Both the position numbers and the translations under genes were made by a program. A DNA stretch of 64,000 nucleotides. Source: Glandiceps talaboti. Its lineage: Eukaryota > Hemichordata > Enteropneusta > Spengelidae. Position 1 is the stretch's first letter; each line of letters starts with the position of its first letter. The stretch spans positions 189,001 through 253,000 of the forward strand of contig NC_135553.1 of assembly GCF_964340395.1 (NCBI RefSeq), in the 5' to 3' direction. Of the stretch, positions 34,401 to 47,600 are shown in pieces. Below the pieces are notes generated by a model. That model made no database searches. It was not told the origin of the DNA and was given only the letters and a program-made list of their open reading frames with translations.

Positions 34401-36724
34401 AGACCCACTATAAAAGCGTGATGTTTTCAGATAACATGTAACTTGTGGTTAATTCTATATTGTCGTGCAATTTGGAATGACAGTGAACCAGAATTCAGAC
34501 AACTTGCGTAAGGAAGGGCATGCCAGGCATGCGGTTGAAGTTTAAATATGGCCGACAGTTCACATGTAAAGTTAAACGACATGAACGTGTCTTGCCTTTC
34601 CAAAATGCAAATATTTGGCAAGTAAAAATAATTAAAATAATTACAACTTTAATTTGGCTTCAGACTTTGCATTATGTTTTGCGTATCTTTCCCCGTTTTA
34701 CATGTAAATCCGAAAAGGTTCTCTCTCATCATGTCATCAGTGTCAGTGATCATACCGCGCGGGGTAGTCCTCGGGTGCACGAGTCTGTATTACTGACTTG
34801 ACTCTAAACACCGGAGGGGGAGGGACAATTGTCAGAATCGAGTCCCGAATTCCTCCGTATGCAAGCAGGACTACGTGCGGGGCTGCTTTGAGTACGAGCG
34901 AAGTGAGGCATGTTGAGGTATTTTGTTGAGAATTATAAATATTGCGAAATGTCAAGTACAAGGTTTAAATACAATGGAATGATGAAAAAAATGGCAGAGT
35001 CTGCTGACAGGCGCCGGTCACAAAAAACACTGTGAATTAAAATATCAGACGATGTACATGTATGTATTAATCGCCGACAATCCACCCGTATGCACGAGGG
35101 ACTAACCCGGAAGCAAGTCGTTGTCAGCCATACGTTACAGTGGTAACATCGTCTGAGAAATTGCTGCGTTCAGAGTGTCATTATTCACAGAATTGTTGTT
35201 TTCGAGTGAAAACCCGTCTTGAATTGTATAACTCTAACAAATGAAGACATGTCAAGTTATATTTTGAAAGTTGTATCGCTAGTTTGAGACGATTTTCTCA
35301 CGTACTATAGTACTATCGAGGCTTTGGAAGTAGTAGGACCTTCCAGTTCATCGGGAAGTTTAGCCAGTCCGATAATTCTTTCTGGTTTAGTTTACAACAC
35401 TTTTGATCACGCAGATTTTGTTGTTGTGATGAAAAGAAATTAAAAAAAGACCATTTCAACCATTTCGTTGTGTTTTCTTTGTGAAAGGTAACCGAACATG
35501 AACGAGTGTTACCACTGTAACGTATGGCTGAGAATGACTCTCTTCCGGGTACTTGAGATTGTCGCCGTACGGAAACTAAGATGGCGATTAATACATTTCT
35601 TCCCTATATATATCTACCACAACTAGAACAAGTTGAATGTTGTTGACTTTGTAAATTTGTTAGAAAATTGAAATTCAAATTGCCTCAAAATTATTTTAGA
35701 TCCCTAGTTTATTTCATTCTTCATTAAAATTTTCCAGGGTTACAGCTGTAAGACACTGGAATTACTTATAGCCAACCTCAAAATCCTCTTTTTTTCTTTT
35801 TCTTGTGTGCATTTCCCAGTCATTTTTTTCTGAGATTTTGTGCAATTTTTCATAACAGTAGATTTTTGTTATAAAATGGTGACTATGGTATAAAAGTACA
35901 ATACATTACCAACTTCTGTGTAAAATGTGTTTTATAGTGAGACATCATATGAAACCACTAACCACTTTATTGCATCGCTAAAACAAAACTGCATAGTGAC
36001 TCGAAGAGCTGAAGACCTGAACCACTTCTACATGTCACCAAAATAAAAAATTAAATTAAAAAAAAAACAGCGGAGCTATTCTGACCGATAGGTCGCTTGT
36101 TAGACATATTTGATGACCTCAGTCACAGGCTGTCAACTCAGAATGTCTACTGTTAAATTTTAGAGTGTAATATTGTGTAAACTGACTTTATTTGAGAATG
36201 AGGCATTGGTTACACATTGTACAAATTTCAAATAAGAAATAATTCACACACAATTGTTGTACATTTCGTATAATATCAAGGGATCATTGTCTGTTACAGG
36301 TTGACATTCCACGGTTACTGATTGATAAAATTTTCAAGGCTGGCTTATCACATTTAGATTGTTTCATCAAAGCAAAGAAAGGCGGTAAAGTATTTAGTCA
36401 CTTGCTTCATGAACCAGTGTCAGCTTTGCACACTGTTACAAGTACATATACTATGAACCAGTGACAGTGTCAGCTTTACACACTGTTACAAGTACATATA
36501 CTATGAACCAGTGACAGTGTCAGCTTTACACTCTGTTACAAGTACATATTGTATGAACCAGTGACAGTGTAGTGAGTGAAAGTGCAACAGAAAACACTGC
36601 AAGCACAAGTGCTAATACCTCTGAGCACCCACACTGGCACTCACACAGCATGGTTTTTAGCACAACTGATCTTCTTAGGTTCAGTCATGCTATAGGCACG
36701 GAAAAGTGTCTAACTGTCTGTGTG

Positions 36725-36786
<62 letters not shown>

Positions 36787-38550
36787 TGCGTGCGTACGTA
36801 CGTACGTGGGTGCGTGCATGTGTGTGTGTGAACAACTTAGTCAAAAACTGCTGGACTGATTGCCATGATATTTAGTGGGTATATTACCTTGGGTGTCTAG
36901 TTAAGAAATTGTTCAAATCAAAACGATCTTAGCACTGATGCTTGATTTGGATAAAAAATGTCATTTTTGGTCAAAAAATTGAAACTCAAAAGCTACTGGG
37001 CAGATCAGCCTGAAATTTGGTTGGAACGTTCTATTAATAGGCAAGGGAATAAACATTCAAAAATATGCAAATATGCCTAGCAACAAGACCAGGTACATAG
37101 CAACAGCCAATGGTGGTGTCTATTGCAAAGATAACAACAGGAATTAATAGACAAGTGAATAAAGATTCAAAAAATGTATGCAAATATGCCTAGCAACAAG
37201 AATATGCCCATAGCAAGAGCCAAATGATGGTGTATATCACAAAGATAACAACAGGGATGGTTAGGCAAGTTGATAAACATCCAAAAGGTGAATGCAAATA
37301 TGCCTAGCAACAAGACCATGCCCATAGCAACAGCCAAATGATGGCAATTGTACAGTTGTGCTACAATGTCATTGGCGCTATTTTCTATTAATATTGTTTA
37401 TGATAATATCCAAAACAGCAAAATTCTGTAAAAATGACAATGTGCGATGAGACACTTTTGTGTACATAGAAGATTATATATAATTATTTGCATACATGTA
37501 TGCAATACTGCTTTCGTTATTGCAATGTCAGTAAAAATACCACTATATATGTGCACACACTGGTGCAAGTAATTACTGGTACAAGATGTGTAATCATAGT
37601 AGGAATGTCTACTTGTACAGAATTTGATATTTTGCTCAAGATTTCTTGTAAGCTCTGTCCAGACAAAGCTAGAAAACATGGAGAAATTAAAATTCTTCTT
37701 TTTAAATTTGCTCATTAGATCTGAATTTTTGTAGAACTATTATATCTCATGGTGCATGAGTGACAGTGTGGTGTACTTGTTGTATGTGCACAAGAGCTAG
37801 TGGTGTTATCAGCCGCCATACTTTCATGTAAGTGAGAGTGCAGCAGAAAGTAGCATAAGTACCCACACTGACACTCACACATCGGTATCATTATATACAT
37901 TGATCTGAAACAACGAAGTTTGTAAAGATATAATTAGAATGTGTTGTACAGGGAACAATTGCTCACTCCTTTTCATAGAGGTAATATGTATGCAGTCTTG
38001 TGTTCCTTATTACACAGCAGTGCAGATACAAGTACCAATGGATGTACACCAATTCACGTTATTACTAGTATACCAGTACGAATGCATCTACACCAATTCA
38101 AGATATATGTAATAATCATTGTTATATTGTATATTTTCAGCTGACAATAGACAAGATATACAGCAGCTAACATTAGACAAACTTGAACAACATTTACATT
38201 GTGCCATGACAAGTAGAAAATCAGAATTACAATATCTCAGAAAAATGATGGAAGCTTTACTTCCCCATATCTTTCCAAGACAAGTTTTGGAATGCAAGTA
38301 AGTCATTGAGACCCACTCATAGCCTTTTCCAGATTACAGTATATTTAGTATAGTTTTAAATGTAAAGTCACATTTTACGTTCTTTTTTTCAGTAGTACTC
38401 AGGGAAATAGGGATGGGTCTCAGATTGCACAGGCAGCATTTTCCATTCAGAGATGCTCACAAACACACACTGACAAAGACAGACAGAGAGACACACACTC
38501 TCTCACACACACAAAGACACTGACAAACACAGATACTGACAAACACACAA

Positions 38551-38588
<38 letters not shown>

Positions 38589-38626
38589 GACACTGACAAA
38601 CACAAAACACACACACACACACACAT

Positions 38627-38679
<53 letters not shown>

Positions 38680-41600
38680 GCTGAGAAAGTTTTTTTCTCC
38701 ATGAGTCTGAGTCGGATTGAAATCTGGAAGTGAAAAATGGTCATATGGCAGAACTATTAAAAAAACTGCTTTTAAAAAAATTTATCCCATATAATTCTGA
38801 CAGTTCCAGTAGTAAGATACAAACTGCAAATAAAACACTGAGTGCATTTGCTTGCTTGTGTTAAGCAGGAATGAGACAAGTTCAGGGAAAGACATACAAA
38901 GTAATTAGTGTCAGTAACTTATCAAAGCATAAATACCACAGGCATGACAGCAGCTGGAATCCCATAACTCTGTTTACTGATAGAATTCAACTTGTCATAA
39001 CAAATAAGTATGACTGTTCATGTTACAATATAACTTCCACAGAACATATTGATAACAGCTCACCTGAACCTACATCAGAGGTGCCCCCTGTTGTTTTTGT
39101 ATCAGTTGTATTGTTGTGTTTACCGTATTTTGTCCTTGCATTAAGTCTTTCCTTAGCTCACTTCATTCAACCATACGTACTCCGGTGTTTTGGTTTGGGC
39201 TTTAATTTATATTCTTTTGTGTCTCCTTTGTAGATTTATACCTACTTAGAAAGGATTGAAAACAAATATTCATATACATTGCACTTCATTGATATTCACT
39301 TCTTGTGTGTCTCTTTCATAGGAGTATAGCTGCTTTAGTACGGGAAGTTTTAGCTGGATCTGTTGTATTGCAAGGAATGGATGTCATAGCTGACCCAGTT
39401 AGTAGTCAAAACATCTATATTATCCTATCACCCCCCCCCCCCCATTGTTAAGAGTTGGAATATGCCAATCATAATTTATATGGATGGAGCATACAATGTG
39501 TGCAATGTGTAGGGGACATAACTTGCTAAAGTCTGAGTATTTGCTAGGGTTTGAAAACTCAAGTTAAATCTGTCAAACTTCTCTTACCTACAAACCACTC
39601 TGAACGAAGACACTGTTTTTCTTTATCCCAAAACTGTCACCTTCTTATTTTACTTGGACAAAATTCTGCCTAGAATCTGTCACTCTAATAGCCATCGTCA
39701 CAAACCATGACCTCTTTTAGGGCATCGTCCAAAATGTGCCGTCTCGTTGTTTCGCAGAAGAAATAACAGCTCTGGTTTGTGAAAATGGCTAACAGCATGT
39801 TTTTATGTTTCGTACAGATGATATTAAGCATGAACAGACTTATTCAATGCATTATGTAAGTTTCCAGCTGAAAATTTGAATATTGGAATCAATTTTCTTT
39901 AATAATCTTTGGCAGGTTTTATTAGATGTACCATATGTGACATATTTTATATGTTTGTTTTTAGCACAGCTGAACTGATAAGATAAGGTTCAGTAGTGCT
40001 AGAGGCATGGTGCAGTGTCTTTCCATCTGTCTGTCTGTCAGACCGCCAGACCATTTGCCTTTATATTTGGGTGGAACATTACTTCTGGTGTCTAGTTGTG
40101 AAATTATTCAAGGCAAAATGAGCTGGATCGCATCACAGATGAGCAATTTGGGTAAAAAATCATTTTTGGTCAAAAAATTGAAACTCAAAAACAACTGGGC
40201 AAATTGATCTGAAAATTTGGTGGGACCATTCTAAGGGATGTGTAGAGTAAGAATTGTTCATGACATGATGATCCCATCAGTGGTATGCAAATTATGTCTG
40301 AAAATATGTCCTTTTTGGTCAAAAATCTTGTACTAGATGAAGGTATATTCACACCATGATGATCCCATTGACGATATGCAAATTAGGTCTAAAAATTTCA
40401 TTTTTGGTCAAAAATAGGAAAGGGTAGGCATGTGATTAAAGATTCAAGAAATATATGCAAATATGCCTAGCAACAAGGCAACACCATAGCAACAGCCAAA
40501 TGATGGTGTATATTGCAAAGATGAAACCTGGGATGGGTAGGAAAGTGAATAAAGATTCCAAAAATGTAAGCAAATATGTCTTGAAACAAGACCATGCCCA
40601 TAGTAACTGCCAAATACACTTGTGCTTTTTTTAATTTCAGGACATAATTAACAAGCTGCTACTTATATTCTTTGATGAAGAACCAGTAAGTGAACATGTT
40701 TCTATTTTGTCTGTAATCTTGTAAGTGGAATGATATAAATGTGAATGTGAACCTGTTGCCAGTTCCAAGCTGTATCATGCATCTCCCATGACACCACAGT
40801 GTATTTGTTATGCACAAACATTTATGTACAGTCATGCTTCTCACCTGACCATACCTGGAGTTACTAATATAACACTGTTTGTGTGTCATTGATGGTGTTT
40901 ATATTAGTCATCTATAAAACACCACAATTTGACAATTAAACAAGTCACTATATATCTTTCCATCATGTACTGATAAAAATGTTATTTCAAACACTATAAA
41001 TATGAAACAAACCAAAGAATAACTATGTATCACACAATACATCATGGAACCACAAACTAGAAACTTCTAAAAGATCACAGGTGTCACAATATAGGAGGAA
41101 TTGAAATACATAAATTACCATTGAATCATTATTTGCAGTGTACATAATATAAAATCATTTGAGTTACTTTTATATATTTGTCATTTTTAATGTCATGTGT
41201 ACATAGCCAAAAGATGAATTTCCAATTATTTTTGATACGTGGACAATACAGATATTTGAATAATTTTGGTAATTTTATAATTTGATGTACATACGTAAAA
41301 GTAACAGAAGCAACATTTTATTTCTACATTGTTATTACTGAACCTATATTGAAAAGTGAATTTATTGACTTCTGGTCATCTGTCAAAACCTCTCATCTCA
41401 TCAAATTATATTATATTATGTGTATTGGTTGAATTTGTTACAGATGACAGTACCTACTGACCCTCCATCATCCAAAGTTTGCATCCTGGAGGGTTTCTAT
41501 GAATGTCAAAACAAGCAAAGAAATTCAGTAAGTACTGATTATTATGATTTTAAGATGTTTTCTCATCATTTTTTTTTGGAAATTTAAATATTTTGAGTGC

Positions 41601-44600
41601 TAACCGTAAAAGTGTGTAAAAGTCATCTATCTACATTACTCTGACTTGATCTTATTAACATTTTTCCTATTAGGCATTGCATCTAGAGCTGACTGACATG
41701 CTGAATGATAAGATGATGCTATATCATTTTATGGAATTCATGAAGACAGAGGGCTCCCTCAGTGTACTTCAGTTCTGTCTGTCTGTGGGTAAGAAATGTA
41801 GCTATTAAGCTGTAACATGGTTATCAGATAAACAAGAGATTGTATAGTGTGGCCACTAGGGGGTGCTATTAGGAATCAGATTTGCTACATGAAATAATAC
41901 CAGAATAGTAGAACACTAGCATTCTTTGGATATTGGCTTTTCTTGGAGATCGTCATTTATTGGTGTTCTATGAGTGATGAAAAATACATTAAAAGAGGAT
42001 GCAAGTAATCTAGTATATTATTAGCATCGATGCATGACTTTTGATGATATTAGAAATCGTAGTCTGGCATTGTGAGTACAATTGATGGCATGATAGAGTT
42101 TCCTCTACACTTTATTATATATATACTTAACATAATACCATACTCAAGCTAAGTTATTGTCTTTGAGCAGAAGATATGGATTATATAGCCTGGTTGTTCT
42201 ATGTCATGACAGCCTGTGTCTACGTCTGTATCACTGGTTTGCAGTTCTTGATATATGAGTCAAAACATTCCAAATCACCAATATTTGTCTAGCGACTCAT
42301 AGTGACAAGGTCCCTTAGGTAGCTTGTATATTCCTTGGCTGAACAAAGAAAAAATTTGGGGAACAATAACTAAATGTGATTGAAACATTTGTGTATTCTA
42401 CTTAAATACCAAGTTTGAGTTCAACCAGTTTACTTCAGTAAGTATATCCATCCCTTAAGTACTATAATTACCCCCAAGAACACAAACAATTAGCTTAATA
42501 TGTCTCTTTAAAGTTGTATGAATGCAGTATTTAAGAAATGCACCCCAGCATTTTAAAGAATTCCTATTTTAAAGGGATCTTCTTTGTCTACATATGAAAG
42601 CATACTGACATTGACACTAAATTTATACTTATCATCATAATTTTTACAGAGGACTTCAACAGACGTAGTCTTGTACCAGAACTCTCCCAGGATGACATGC
42701 AGAAACTACATACTGAGGCACAAGAACTGTATAAACTCTACTTTGCTCCTGATGCAGTGGATAGAATTCAGTTTGATAATGATATCATTACTGAAGTCAA
42801 ATCTAGTGAGTATAAACCTCCTTTTCATTGTTTTCTTCAAATGATGTCTCCAGTTATAATAGGTTTTTGTCGTGAGTACAAATTGTAAAACCCAAACACA
42901 ATCTAGTGATCTGAAAAAGTTAATCATTATCATGGTTATCATGAAAATGCATACAATGGCTTGGATTACAGCTGTCGTGTACATTTTTTGTAAACCTACA
43001 TTCACTTGCTGATTTCAAACAAATCAGGTACTAATGTTAGAGACTGAGGTCAGCATTTATCACTTTGGTATGTGGCATTAACACAAATGGCCAAATGGTG
43101 GCCGTTTTTTATCACAAACATTCACATTTTTTCCATTTACTGTGGAAGCTTATACTGTATTCCAATAATGCATGTCACTATAGGGGGACCTTCATGGTAA
43201 AGACCGAATTGGGTCATATTTCATCATAAAGATTCAAAGTATGAATTGACAAGTTTAAATGTTGGGGTCTGTGTGTTCAGTGAAGAATTGTTTCTTCTAA
43301 CTTTGTAGTTGCTGAGGGTCCTTTTGAAGGTGTTACAAGACTACGTACATCAGATGCATTATTCAGGTAAGATGTCTGTGGAACTTTACTACAGCAGTAA
43401 AATTGGAAGTTTGGATGGCTGTAAATACATGTAGTAGAATTATGGAGACTGCTACAGAATGATAGCTAAAGTGTATGTACAAGACTAGAAAAATATGCCA
43501 TGAAATGTGAATTTGTCAGAGTTAAACACAGTACAGAGGTAACAGAATGAATGTCTTAACATCATTTATTATAAACTGGTCAACTTGAATGTGATAATTG
43601 TATGTTGTGGGGCTCTGATATAGTATTTGCTATATATATTTTTTACAGGGCATATGAACATACGTACAATTTGCTGGAAAACACTTTCTCTCCATTGTTC
43701 CATGAAAGTGATGCAGTAAGTCTCCTGCAATTACATTGATTTGTTTTGTTTTTATTTGCCTGCTTAAACCAACCACTAACCAATCAATCAATCTATCATT
43801 CACTCAGCTATCAATTTATCAATGTTTATCATCCTTTATCTTCCAAACACAATGTATACCTATTCACAACTATGAAGCTATTTGTACATGGCCAGGGAAT
43901 TCAGCCAGAAAATAGTATTGACCTACATGTATTAGGACTTTGTCACTACTGTTCTTTTGACTTGTAACAACAAGGCCCGTTAGATCACTTGTTGGTCCGG
44001 ATGCCAACATGGTCTTTATAGCTAAACCATGTCTGGTCAAAGTCCCTGAATCAGCACAAAAAGTTGTTCATCCAATCAGTGAATCCCAACTGATATACAT
44101 GACATAAACTGTGTATAAGTAGCATCCTGAGCTGACAAATATATCATATTTTGACTTTACATAACTGCCCCAATAAACACTAACTTTATAATATGAGGGA
44201 CTGTGTTATTGGTTAGAATTTTGTGATTGATTAACAAAGGCATGATGTTAATGACTGTGCGGGTGGTTAAGATGAATTTTAAATTGCATCTCATGCCTCT
44301 TCAGTACTTCAAGAGTAATGACTTTGACTATACTGTGAGTGGAGTATACTAAATACCCAAAATAAGTAGCCATATTGCAACTTTGATATATATGTCTGCC
44401 TTTACCATACTGTGTATTTCTCGATTGTTTGAACTATGCTAGACTGTGTTATACATCGTGTCACTCCGCCGTCAACAAGGGTTGAGCGATGTGTGAGAGT
44501 GACCTCATCATGTTGTACCTTACAGACTCAAACTATGCTTACATTACTACTTATTCTCACAATTTATTTCTATATCATTTCATTACAGTACTTCAACATG

Positions 44601-47600
44601 TTGTGTGGTAAAAGACTGAGTATGAGCCAAAGACCACTCAGGTAGGGTACGCTGCTAATACATATACTAGAAATTATTACTTTCTTTCTTTCTACTCTTC
44701 ACACAACATTCATCCTGGATTGATGGGAATAGGATGGGAGGGAAGATAGGACAGAAAAGACGGGGAGGAAAATAACTATCTGTTACTGTGATTGTGACAC
44801 CCCCCCCCCCCCCCACTGTAAAGGGCATTATTTCAGATCTCAACTGTAACCTTTATTTACCCAAACTAAGAAACCTTTTTTTTCTGTATTAGTGTTATGT
44901 GATTATATTTACATAGTACCTAACCTCCAGTAAGATTGAAATCTTCATTATTGTTAGTTGGAATGAAAGATTCATCATTGTTTGTGCTCCATGTATTGTT
45001 GTCACCGTAAAAGTGATTGCAGTGTGTAGCACCGATAAATGATAGTGACTGTGGCCCATACATACTAAAGTGTCTTCCTATGAAATCAACAAGTTATCTG
45101 TTTGAAAATGCATGCCTATAATGAGAGGCTTTCCTATGAAAAGAAGTCTTCCTATGAAAAGAGGCATGTGTATGAAGACAGGCATGTCTGTGAAAAGAGG
45201 CCTGTCTGTGAAAAGAAGGCCTTGCTATGGAAAGAGGCATGTCTATGAAAAGAGACCTTCCTACAAAAAGAAGGCCTTGCTATGGAAAGAGGCATGTCTA
45301 TGAAAAGAGACCTTCCTACAAAAAGAAGGCCTTCCTACCAAAAGTGACCTTCCTATGAAAAGAAGCATTCACATGAAAACATGCTTTCCTTTATAGTCAC
45401 CCTATTAGAAGTCGGTATTTCCATTCATGACTGTTACTTGTAAGTTCTAGTCCCTTCACCTCTGCTGTTGGAAAGTATATACCAAGTACATGTATGTGTA
45501 CTGTACACGATGATGGTCTCTCCTTTCATTGTCAATTTTGTTGCTCTGTCACAGACAAAGAGAAACTCCACTCTGTGCCTGTATCATTGTGAAACCTATT
45601 ATCTCCCAGTGTTCCTAAAAAGTCAAGTTTAGCATCATTAAAAGACCAATTTGTAAAAATTGACCTCCCCCTAATTCCCCAGCCATCCCCTTGTAATTAC
45701 TGAAGGCTCCCTTACATATAATTTCATTAAAACATCATTCCCATGTTCATTCCCTGGTTGATTGTCTGATTAGTTTTGCATTTGTGTTTTGTATTAAAGT
45801 CACATTGTTTTGTTATTGTCTCTTGTCATTGAGACATTTTAATTAAGGGACTGAATGTTATATTCTTATATTGTTTCTCTATTAAACAAATAGACACACT
45901 ATATGCCACAGAAGAGACCACCAAGAAACAAAAAGGGCTCTCTGTAGGGCAACAAAAACTTGAAATATACACTAGTGAAAGCTAAATCTAGAAAAAAGGG
46001 AAAAAAAGATAACTTTTTGATTTCATAGGGAGACACTTTAGTATGTATGGGCCACAGTAGATAGCAATGTGCAGCACCAACAAAAAAGAATCTTTCCATC
46101 TACACTGTCAGTATGTCTTATGTTAATTTATCTGACCTTTAACCTCCAAAGTTAAGTTTTGAACTTTTAACCTACAGATTCTGATTTACATTGTGATTCT
46201 TATATTTGCATGAAATTTGCATGTTGATTATTGTAGAATGTTTCAAGTTTTTGAATGCTATGTTCTTTGCTATGAATAAGTAAGTAGCTTGTAAAACTAT
46301 ATGTTTACAACACTGTTGCATAGTAGAATTTGGCTGCTGTAACAAAATGAAAAAAAAAACAAGATTAAGGTAAACTCTTGATTTTCTGATATATACATAA
46401 TGTATTCATGAATGTTGGCTGTCAATGCCGTGATGCATTGTGGGAAATAACCGGTACTAATAGTTAAATTTTCTTGAATGTTGTCGCTTTGCCATGGTAA
46501 ACTTGAAAGCCCTGTTAGTGACCTTTCACCTACATCACCAACACCTCCATCGTCTCCAATCCTGCCTGAACCAGATCCGCCACTACCGCTGCAGCAGTTG
46601 CAGCAACGGTTAGTATATGGGATGTGTGTTTTGAATCTAGTTATTTCAGCTCTCAATATCAGGGGCTTTTTCAGAATTTTTGGTTTGTGGTGTATTTTCT
46701 CCAGTGCTCTTTCCATTAAAACCACACTGCAATTCTTATTCAGCCATGCACATAACTATTCTAGAAGGCAATTTAAAGATTATGTGAAGGCTGTGAGGGC
46801 AAAGTTCCCATACTTATAGGTGGTGTAGTAACAAAACTTGCACTTTGTATTCTTGTCACCCACTGTGTATTCTTGTCACCCACTATGAATTCTTGTCACC
46901 CACTGTGTATTCTTGTCACCCACTATGTACTCTTGTCACCCACTGTGTATTCTTGTCACTCACTGTGTATTCTTGTCACTCACTGTGTATTCTTGTCACT
47001 CACTGTGTACTCTTGTCACCCACTGTGTATTCTTGTCACTCACTCTGTATTCTTGTCACCCACTATGTATTCTTGTCACCCACTGTGTATTCTTGTCACC
47101 CACTGTGTATTCTTGTCAACCACTATGTATTCTTGTCAACCACTATGTATTCTTGTCACCCACTGTGTATTCTTGTCACCCACTATGTATTCTTGTCACC
47201 CACTGTGTATTCTTGTCACTCACTGTGTATTCTTGTCACCCACTGTGTATTCTTGTCACCCACTATGTATTCTTGTCAACCACTATGTATTCTTGTCACC
47301 CACTATGTACTCTTGTCACCCACTCTGTATTCTTGTCAACCACTATGTATTCTTGTCACTCACTGTGTATTCTTGTCACCCACTGTGTATTCTTGTCACC
47401 CACTATGTATTCTTGTCACCCACTATGTACTCTTGTCACCCACTATGTATTCTTGTCAACCACTATGTATTCTTGTCAACCACTATGTATTCTTGTCACC
47501 CACTATGTACTCTTGTCACCCACTGTGTACTCTTGTCACCCACTGTGTATTCTTGTCACTCACTGTGTATTCTTGTCACCCACTGTGTATTCTTGTCACC

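Larger units (their letters stand above)
33637..36100. mobile_element. 2.3-kb non-autonomous repeat element, copy 2, inverted
   Basis: Fills most of SNX14 intron 6 (33,573-36,299). It begins AGCTCCGCTGTCAGCG and ends with CAGCGGAGCT and GACCGATAGGTCGCTTGT, the reverse complement order of 23,141-25,505. It carries an extra TAGTCC MITE. Just before it, (TA)n, GTTTTGGTAGT and ATTACGCTCTGC are remnants of the Penelope-like fragment seen near 10,070. Confidence 0.8.

Noticed and set aside
38871-39233. Plus-strand frame of 120 codons with a hydrophobic C-terminal half
   Set aside because: Lies wholly in SNX14 intron 8, no homologue recognised, no clear splice links; could be chance in T-rich sequence.
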